Origin: Candidatus Methanoperedens sp.
GTDB taxonomy: Archaea > Halobacteriota > Methanosarcinia > Methanosarcinales > Methanoperedenaceae
Direction: 5' to 3'
Assembly: GCA_027460605.1 (NCBI GenBank)
Contig: JAPZAN010000118.1
Location: 1 to 10,507 of the forward strand
Length of the DNA stretch: 10,507 bases
This document shows, piece by piece, positions 6,198-10,507 of this stretch. How positions within the stretch are numbered: position 1 is the stretch's first letter; every line of letters starts with the position of its first letter. The position numbers and the translations under genes were made by a program. The notes under the pieces were generated by a model that was not told the DNA's origin, made no database searches, and was given only the letters and a program-made list of their open reading frames with translations.

Positions 6198-6398
6198 ATG
6201 GTAACAACCATCCAGGTGCATGAAGAACTCCTGAAAGAACTCAGTGCTTTAAAAAAGGAGCTGAACCTCAAGAGCTATGAAGATGTTATCCGGGAGCTTA
6301 TCAAATCCAAGAAGAAGTTTAAGAAATCGTATTTCGGGGCGTTTCCGGGACTTAAGGAATTTAAGAGGGATGAGGAAGAAGATGACCGTCTTGGTTGA
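6198..6398 (+). CDS. vapB: VapB-type antitoxin
   Basis: A 66-residue antitoxin of a type II toxin-antitoxin pair; it would bind and inhibit the VapC RNase and bind the operon promoter. Residues 1-32 (TTIQVHEELLKELSALKKEL then SYEDVIRELI) have the beta-strand plus two-helix pattern of a ribbon-helix-helix-like DNA-binding domain. The tail (44-66), with FGAFPGLKEFKRDEEEDD, matches the VapB toxin-binding pattern 'FG..PGL..F.R.EE.D'. An AGGTGAT ribosome-binding site four bases before the ATG supports the start. The stop at 6396-6398 lies inside the vapC reading frame, a 17-base overlap that points to translational coupling. Regulation is probably by VapB-VapC binding to the palindrome at 6176-6189. 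Family and role are well supported by the partner gene. Confidence 0.85.
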   Translation: MVTTIQVHEELLKELSALKKELNLKSYEDVIRELIKSKKKFKKSYFGAFPGLKEFKRDEEEDDRLG

Positions 6399-6774
6399 TT
6401 CCTGGGGCTGGATAGAATATTTTAATGGGAGCGCCCCGGGGAAGAAAGTACGGGAATTAATTGAAAATTCCAGAGAAAAAGTGATAGTCAGCGCCATCAA
6501 TATAGCTGAAGTGTATAATTCATTCCTGCGGGATTTTCCTTATCCTGATAACGAGCGTCTTGCCGAAGCTTCACGGGAAGCAATGAGGCAGAGGTCATAC
6601 ATCTTTGAAGTTGATGAAAATATCGCCGTTGAATCAGCGAGGTTGAAACATAAGATGAAATGGGGTATTGGCGATTCTATTGTTTACGCTACTGCGAAAA
6701 GAGAAGGTGCCAAGCTCATGACTGGTGACCCGCATTTTAAAGATGTAAAGAATGTCGTGTATTTGGGGAAGTGA
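6382..6774 (+). CDS. vapC: VapC-type PIN-domain RNase toxin
   Basis: A 130-residue PIN-domain protein, the toxin of the pair, expected to cleave RNA with Mg2+ or Mn2+. The four acidic active-site residues are in place: Asp6 in TVLVDSWGWIEYF, Glu43 in INIAEVYNSF, Asp98 in GIGDSIVYATA, and Asp116 in LMTGDPHF. The length is usual for VapC and there is no sign of damage, so it is probably active. I chose ATG 6382 because GAGG at 6372-6375 is well placed before it and the family normally begins directly with the VLVDS strand; an in-frame ATG at 6370 would add MRKK. The open frame reaches further left, but that part lies wholly within vapB. The RNA target cannot be read from sequence. Confidence 0.9.
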   Translation: MTVLVDSWGWIEYFNGSAPGKKVRELIENSREKVIVSAINIAEVYNSFLRDFPYPDNERLAEASREAMRQRSYIFEVDENIAVESARLKHKMKWGIGDSIVYATAKREGAKLMTGDPHFKDVKNVVYLGK

Positions 6775-6794
6775 GAGTTGTAAGCTAAATTAGA

Positions 6795-7802
6795 TTAGTT
6801 ACTGCTTTTGCCGAATTGTTGTAATTCTTGGAGCTTTAAAGCAACATCTAATACAAAATTAAAGATAAAGATGGTTTCTTCCTTATTATAATATGGCTTT
6901 GGATTCTCTAATGTATGAAAATCCAGTTGATCTTTAATGTAATGTGTTATAGTTTTGGGTATAAGAATTTTAAATTTTGAGAACTTAACATAATCATGGA
7001 TTATCGACTGCGCCTTAAATTCTTCTATCGTATCAGATGCAAAATTTTCCAAAGAATCTAATAATTCGTGAATCTCTTGAAGGGCTTTTTCACATTTTTT
7101 TACCTTTTCATTTTGCTTTGTTATTGAGTCTTTTATTTCTCTAAATTCATGAGTATTAGATGAAAATCCCGATAAGTTAAATCCAGAACTACATGAATCA
7201 AATGCAAATGATGTAAAGTTATGTTTTGTCCATCTATGTGGTAAGTTGAAATGTTTGAAAACGTCACTCGTTGCAAGCATAAGACTAAATAACTCTGATG
7301 CTTTTCTTGGGACGTCATTGAAAGATTTTTGTTCTATTTTCTTTTCCATTTCTTTCAATCTATTTTTAAATTCTTCATTTTGAATTAAATCAGAAAGATA
7401 TATCTCGTCGAAATTTTTATTATAAATTTGAAAGATAGCCTGCTCTAAAAATCTCCTCCCATAACCTAAATGCCTATCCATATTTTGCTCACTTGGAACA
7501 GAACCTTGATGTTGAACCAAATTTCTCTCTTCATGAAGATTGAACATTTCGGTTTTAAGTGGTAATGGTAAAGATAAAATATTTTTTATATCATTCCATA
7601 AATTTTTAAAATCGGGATCTTTTCTATAATCAAGTGCTATATCTTTATCTGTTGCTATGGTCTTAAGTAACATTTCAATCGCGTTATCAGCTAATAGTAA
7701 AGAAAAAACTCTACCGATTTCGGTGTTATCTTTATTCGATTCTTCTGCTGAAAGGAAAATTTTCTTAATATAAAGCAATCTCTTTAAAGTTAACGGATTC
7801 AC
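6795..7802 (-). CDS. HEPN-like protein with RX4H motif (putative RNase), AT-rich
   Basis: The 335-residue protein has a helical N-terminal domain (about 28-130) with DNAIEMLLKTIA, then LHEERNLVQHQG: Arg93-x4-His98 fits the R-X4-6-H active-site signature of HEPN RNases, found in toxins, abortive-infection proteins and CRISPR effectors. A second helical stretch (about 165-185, RKASELFSLMLATSDVF) could be a degenerate repeat, and residues 220-262 look like a coiled coil. No MNT nucleotidyltransferase antitoxin is adjacent. The gene converges on vapC with 20 bases between stops, and is far more AT-rich than vapC or the radical SAM gene, suggesting acquisition. Start is GTG at 7802; ATAAATAC at 7823-7830 lies about 25 bases upstream with no ribosome-binding site, as for a leaderless message. 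Function is inferred from the motif alone; a non-catalytic binding protein is possible. Confidence 0.65.
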   Translation of the reverse strand: MNPLTLKRLLYIKKIFLSAEESNKDNTEIGRVFSLLLADNAIEMLLKTIATDKDIALDYRKDPDFKNLWNDIKNILSLPLPLKTEMFNLHEERNLVQHQGSVPSEQNMDRHLGYGRRFLEQAIFQIYNKNFDEIYLSDLIQNEEFKNRLKEMEKKIEQKSFNDVPRKASELFSLMLATSDVFKHFNLPHRWTKHNFTSFAFDSCSSGFNLSGFSSNTHEFREIKDSITKQNEKVKKCEKALQEIHELLDSLENFASDTIEEFKAQSIIHDYVKFSKFKILIPKTITHYIKDQLDFHTLENPKPYYNKEETIFIFNFVLDVALKLQELQQFGKSSN

Positions 7803-7822
7803 AATTTAAATTAACTACTATT

Positions 7823-7832
7823 GTATTTATTT
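7823..7832 (-). promoter_or_regulatory. TATA-like box of the HEPN-like gene
   Basis: On the minus strand AAATAAATAC is centred about 25 bases before the GTG start at 7802, at a distance giving a leaderless or near-leaderless transcript. The sequence between lacks a ribosome-binding site. Confidence 0.4.
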
Positions 7833-7902
7833 TTGTTGGTATTTTTATGTCCTACTAATGTCCACTTATATCTTCCCGTTCCTCACCCTTCCACAGCCTC
7901 CC

Positions 7903-7930
7903 CGCAGGGAAGCACGCCGCCCATGCGCAC
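7903..7930. repeat. GC-rich patch sharing a word with the one at 1085-1140
   Basis: AGGGAAGCACGC (7906-7917) followed by CCATGCGCAC repeats, in opposite orientation and with small changes, the word order of the GC-rich patch near 1100-1122. Both lie in AT-rich intergenic DNA beside AT-rich foreign-looking genes. The match is short and may be chance. Confidence 0.22.
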
Positions 7931-7988
7931 TCAAAGAACGCAAAACAAACACCATGAAATTCAAAGTCATAATTACATTTTTCAAAAA

Positions 7989-8285
7989 TCACTTAATATT
8001 CGCCAGCAGCTCCTGCATCCCCTTCGTGTTAAGCCTGACATTCTCCCCGTCCACCTCTGCATAACACTCTTTCACAAGATAATCAAGCTGGAATTTCAAC
8101 TGTGATTCTGAAATGCCAAGCTCTTTTATTATTTCTTTTTTTGTTTTCCCGAAAGCTCCGATGGATTTTACAATCCTCCTCCGAAGCGGGTTCTCAAGAG
8201 TCTTAAACATCAACTGGTGGTCGTGAGGCGTTTTTATCTCGCAGGCATCGGATTCTGGCGGGAGTGATTCTATTTCGTCGTTCAT
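7989..8285 (-). CDS. Small winged-helix (ArsR-like) DNA-binding protein
   Basis: A 98-residue protein dominated by a winged helix-turn-helix. After a variable acidic N-terminus (1-24), residues 26-92 carry QLMFKTLENPLRRRIVKSIG, then TKKEIIKELGISESQLKFQL as the helix-turn-helix, and a wing with YAEVDGENVRLNTKG. It resembles ArsR-type and other archaeal wHTH regulators. There is no Cys-rich metal-sensing motif; its one cysteine pair (Cys15, Cys74) is far apart. It follows the radical SAM gene by nine bases, and its GAGG ribosome-binding site overlaps that gene's stop, so the two are co-translated. It may regulate its own operon, but that is inferred only from position. After its stop, TGATTTTTG gives a short T run as a possible terminator. 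Confidence 0.75.
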   Translation of the reverse strand: MNDEIESLPPESDACEIKTPHDHQLMFKTLENPLRRRIVKSIGAFGKTKKEIIKELGISESQLKFQLDYLVKECYAEVDGENVRLNTKGMQELLANIK

Positions 8286-8294
8286 TTATTCGCC

Positions 8295-9302
8295 TCACAC
8301 AACAATCGGCACCCTTTCCCCGCACTCCGGGCACTTCCCATCCTTAACCTTAATAGCGCTCACCCTGAAACCGGCGCGGTCTATCAGCAAAGCATTGCAC
8401 TTCGGGCAATACGTGTTCTCATACTTATGCCCCGGGACATTGCCCGTGTAAACAAACCTCATCCCCTCTTTCTTCGCAATATCATGCGCCATCTCAAGCG
8501 TCTCGGTCTGCGTCGCCGGGATGTCATCCATCTTGTACATTGGATAAAATCGCGTGAAATGCATGGGCGTGTCGGCGCCGAGGTTATCATGCACCCATTT
8601 CACAATCTGTGTAATCTCCTCAGGCGAGTCGTTCTTTGTCGGGATAACCAGCGTTATAACCTCAATGTGCATGCCCAGCTCTTTCGCAAGCTTGGTGGAT
8701 TCAAGAACAGGGGCAAGCCTGGCGCCGCAGATTTTCCTATAAAAATCATCGGAAAACGATTTTATATCCACGCGGAATGCATCAAGATACGGCGCCATCC
8801 TTCGAAGCGCTTCTGGTGTGATGTAGCCGTTGGTCACGTATATTGTCTTTAATCCCGCTTTTTTCGCAAGCACTGCGCTATCGTATGTGTATTCATGCCA
8901 GATGGCAGGTTCGTTATACGTCCATGCTATTGATTTGCATCCGGTCGCCAGCGCCCGCTTGATTGCCTCTTCAGGCGTTATCTCCTTTGTCCACGCCTCC
9001 TCAAGCGTCACCTGCGAAATATTCCAGTTCTGGCAGTGCATGCACCTGAAATTGCACCCGATAGTGCCCAGCGAATATGACAGCGTCCCGGGCAGGAAGT
9101 GATACAATGGTTTTTTCTCAACCGGGTCAACGGCTTCGCTTGAAACGGTATTATATATCAATGTGTAAATTTTCCCGTTCTTATTCTGCCGTGTCCTGCA
9201 TACCCCCAGTTTCCCCTCGGCTATCGTACACCTGTGTGAACATACATTGCATTTGACTTTATTGTCCGGAAGACTGTCAAACAGAACCCCTTCTTTAATC
9301 AT
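8295..9302 (-). CDS. amrS: AmmeMemoRadiSam-system radical SAM enzyme (AmrS family)
   Basis: A 335-residue radical S-adenosylmethionine enzyme. The [4Fe-4S] SAM-cluster motif CX3CX2C is at Cys83, Cys87 and Cys90 (GCNFRCMHCQNW). Before it, Cys18, Cys21, Cys25 and Cys35 form the conserved N-terminal cluster of this subgroup (KCNVCSHRCTIAEGKLGVC), followed by AVDPVEKKPLYHFLPG. The TIM-barrel body includes WTYNEPAIWHEY and DAFRVDIKS. A C-terminal zinc-ribbon-like end holds Cys299/302 and Cys324/327. AmrS proteins are named for genomic association with AMMECR1 and Memo; neither partner is in this window. Its exact reaction is not established to my knowledge. It is first in an operon with the winged-helix gene. 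A TATA box (9353-9363) and AGGAG at 9315-9311 support the ATG start. Confidence 0.9.
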   Translation of the reverse strand: MIKEGVLFDSLPDNKVKCNVCSHRCTIAEGKLGVCRTRQNKNGKIYTLIYNTVSSEAVDPVEKKPLYHFLPGTLSYSLGTIGCNFRCMHCQNWNISQVTLEEAWTKEITPEEAIKRALATGCKSIAWTYNEPAIWHEYTYDSAVLAKKAGLKTIYVTNGYITPEALRRMAPYLDAFRVDIKSFSDDFYRKICGARLAPVLESTKLAKELGMHIEVITLVIPTKNDSPEEITQIVKWVHDNLGADTPMHFTRFYPMYKMDDIPATQTETLEMAHDIAKKEGMRFVYTGNVPGHKYENTYCPKCNALLIDRAGFRVSAIKVKDGKCPECGERVPIVV

Positions 9303-9352
9303 AGATTATGCTCCTATTAACTCCCTCTTTTGGCGCGGATTTTAACGCAAGG

Positions 9353-9363
9353 AATTTATAAAC
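9353..9363 (-). promoter_or_regulatory. TATA box of the amrS operon
   Basis: On the minus strand GTTTATAAATT is a near-ideal archaeal TATA box. Its centre, about 55 bases before the ATG, predicts a leader of roughly 30 bases carrying AGGAG (9315-9311) eight bases before the start codon. Confidence 0.6.
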
Positions 9364-9446
9364 ACATTTTCTTATCCCGCTATTGAATAGATAAGTAGAT
9401 TTCATATTATTTTATTCTGGATCATCAATCCCGGTCAGATAATTTA

Positions 9447-9517
9447 ACCACGGAGGACACAGAGAGCACAGAGAGATGTTATTTTTTTTTCTCTGTGTCC
9501 TCTGCGTTCTCTGTGGT
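9447..9517. repeat. CACAGAG-type dispersed repeat forming a long hairpin
   Basis: The left arm (9447-9473) starts ACCACGGAGGACACAGAGAG; the right arm (9491-9517), read on the other strand, starts ACCACAGAGAACGCAGAGGA. Over 27 bases they differ at five positions, all transitions. The 17-base loop holds a run of T. Elements of this CACAGAG type are scattered through many bacterial and archaeal genomes. It begins four bases after the cdc48 stop and could also act as its transcript end, though the minus strand has no T run after it. Confidence 0.75.
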
Positions 9518-9520
9518 ATT

Positions 9521-10507
9521 TCATGCATATATTTCGGGTCTCGATTCTATCTGTTTTGAACGTTTCTTTCGCAGTTCGTCTTTTATGCTCTCGTAATAAC
9601 TCATTATATCCGAGGTAACCGACGGACCCGTATCATCTATTGCAGCCAGGAAATGCGATTGCCTGACTTTTTCGGCATTAATATTTTCACGCATCGCGAA
9701 TCGCCCCGCTTTCTTGCACACAGCGGCTATGTCGGCGCCTGTGAAGTCAGAAGCCAATTCTACGAGTTTTTCAATATTCACATCCTTAGCAAGCGCCATT
9801 TTCTTTGTATGGACTTTGAATATTTCAAGCCTTGTCTTCTTATCAGGCACAGGCACAAGTATCATCTCGTCAAACCTTCCCGGACGCAAAAGCGCAGGGT
9901 CGATTATATCGGGCCTGTTCGTAGCCCCGATAATCACAACGCCGCGAAGTTCCTCCAGCCCGTCAAGTTCCGAGAGCAACTGGTTAACAATCCGCTCGGT
10001 TACATGCGGTTCGCCCGCTGCCGTTCCCCTTATGGGAGCAAGAGCATCGAGTTCATCAAGGAATATGATTGCGGGCGCCACCTGGCGCGCTTTTTTGAAT
10101 ATCTCTGCTATATGCTGCTCTGATTCGCCATACCATTTCGATAAAATATCGCTGCCTTTGACTGTTATGAAATTCGCCTCACTCTCGTTGGCAATGGCTT
10201 TTGCAAGCAAGGTTTTTCCCGTTCCCGGAGGCCCGAATAGAAGCACGCCTTTAGGCGCTTCCACTCCTATTCGCCTGAAAGAATCCCCATAACGCAGCGG
10301 CCATTCAACAGCTTCTTTCAGCAGGGCTTTTACATTATCAAGCCCGCCAATATCCTCCCAGGTCACATTGGGCACTTCAAATAATATCTCCCGCAATGCA
10401 GAGGGCTGGATTTCCCTCATGACCTCTTCAAAGTCGGAACGCTTTATCAGCAGCTTATCCAGCGTTTCCTTGGGAATTTCTTTCTGTTCAAGATCGATTT
10501 CAGGGAG
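9521..10507 (-). CDS. cdc48: Cdc48/VAT-type AAA+ ATPase, C-terminal part (5' end outside window)
   Basis: The last 328 residues of a tandem AAA+ unfoldase that extracts and unfolds proteins, feeding the proteasome in archaea. The frame is open to the window edge. The first residues (LPEIDLEQKEIPKETLDKLL, then DFEEVMREIQPSALREI) are the linker between the two AAA modules, so the first visible in-frame ATG (10420) is internal. The second module follows: VTWEDIGG near residues 48-55, Walker A GPPGTGKT at 92-99, pore loop KWYGESE from 124, Walker B IIFLDE ending at Glu152, sensor GATNRPD at 194-200, and arginine fingers in LLRPGRFD. The tail after about residue 290 is basic (ELRKKRSKQIESRPEIYA), and I cannot confirm a proteasome-docking HbYX motif: the end is Ile-Tyr-Ala, near but not matching. 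The TGA stop is at 9523-9521. Confidence 0.93.
   Translation of the reverse strand, partial: LPEIDLEQKEIPKETLDKLLIKRSDFEEVMREIQPSALREILFEVPNVTWEDIGGLDNVKALLKEAVEWPLRYGDSFRRIGVEAPKGVLLFGPPGTGKTLLAKAIANESEANFITVKGSDILSKWYGESEQHIAEIFKKARQVAPAIIFLDELDALAPIRGTAAGEPHVTERIVNQLLSELDGLEELRGVVIIGATNRPDIIDPALLRPGRFDEMILVPVPDKKTRLEIFKVHTKKMALAKDVNIEKLVELASDFTGADIAAVCKKAGRFAMRENINAEKVRQSHFLAAIDDTGPSVTSDIMSYYESIKDELRKKRSKQIESRPEIYA

Noticed and set aside
6398..6795. Reading vapBC and the HEPN-like gene as one operon or one new toxin system
   Set aside because: The HEPN-like gene is on the opposite strand and converges on vapC, with very different base composition, so shared transcription is excluded and a joint function has no direct support.
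7821..8105. Plus-strand frame of 94 codons between the HEPN-like and winged-helix genes
   Set aside because: It overlaps the winged-helix gene antisense and reads through the GC-rich patch; there is no ribosome-binding site and the composition is not protein-like.
9653..10292. Plus-strand open frames opposite cdc48
   Set aside because: They are shadows of a strongly conserved AAA+ gene; the translations are Ser-rich and low in complexity, as expected from the antisense of such a gene.

Overview
The window looks like chromosomal DNA of a euryarchaeon, most plausibly of the Methanosarcinales or a relative such as Methanoperedens. This is inferred from gene content: the end of a Cdc48/VAT AAA+ ATPase, an archaeal Lhr-type helicase, a CYTH/CyaB protein, an AmmeMemoRadiSam-type radical SAM enzyme and an apparent MCM start. 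Archaeal TATA-like boxes 25-30 bp before several starts agree with this. The core genes have moderate G+C, and two genes (1303-1902 and the minus-strand gene 6795-7802) are clearly AT-rich, suggesting separate acquisition.

Layout. 1-95: start of a minus-strand gene resembling the MCM helicase N-terminus, divergent from a VOC/glyoxalase-fold gene (164-754). 755-1302: a gene-poor stretch with a start-less minus-strand frame and a GC-rich patch. 1303-1902: an AT-rich membrane-anchored protein of unknown function with six cysteines. 2037-5355: a two-gene unit, cyaB (apparently leaderless) overlapping lhr. 5356-6197: an intergenic, repeat-bearing region holding a TATA box, an iterated and inverted CGAACTCA array, an orphan VapB-like antitoxin gene on the minus strand, and a CAGGAT palindrome. 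6198-6774: a vapBC toxin-antitoxin pair. 6795-7802 (minus): a HEPN-like protein with an RX4H motif. 7989-9302 (minus): an operon of the radical SAM enzyme followed by a small winged-helix regulator. 9447-9517: a long hairpin of the dispersed CACAGAG type. 9521-10507 (minus): the linker and second AAA module of Cdc48, running off the window end.

How the genes fit together. The housekeeping parts are nucleic-acid maintenance (probable MCM, Lhr) and protein quality control (Cdc48). The middle (about 5.4-7.8 kb) is an accessory segment rich in toxin-antitoxin genes, an RNase-like HEPN gene and repeats, typical of a site of gene gain and loss. I do not see a complete new multigene system. The best leads are the repeat array with its own promoter-like box (5415-5579), the orphan HEPN gene beside vapBC, and the pairing of the radical SAM enzyme with a dedicated winged-helix protein.
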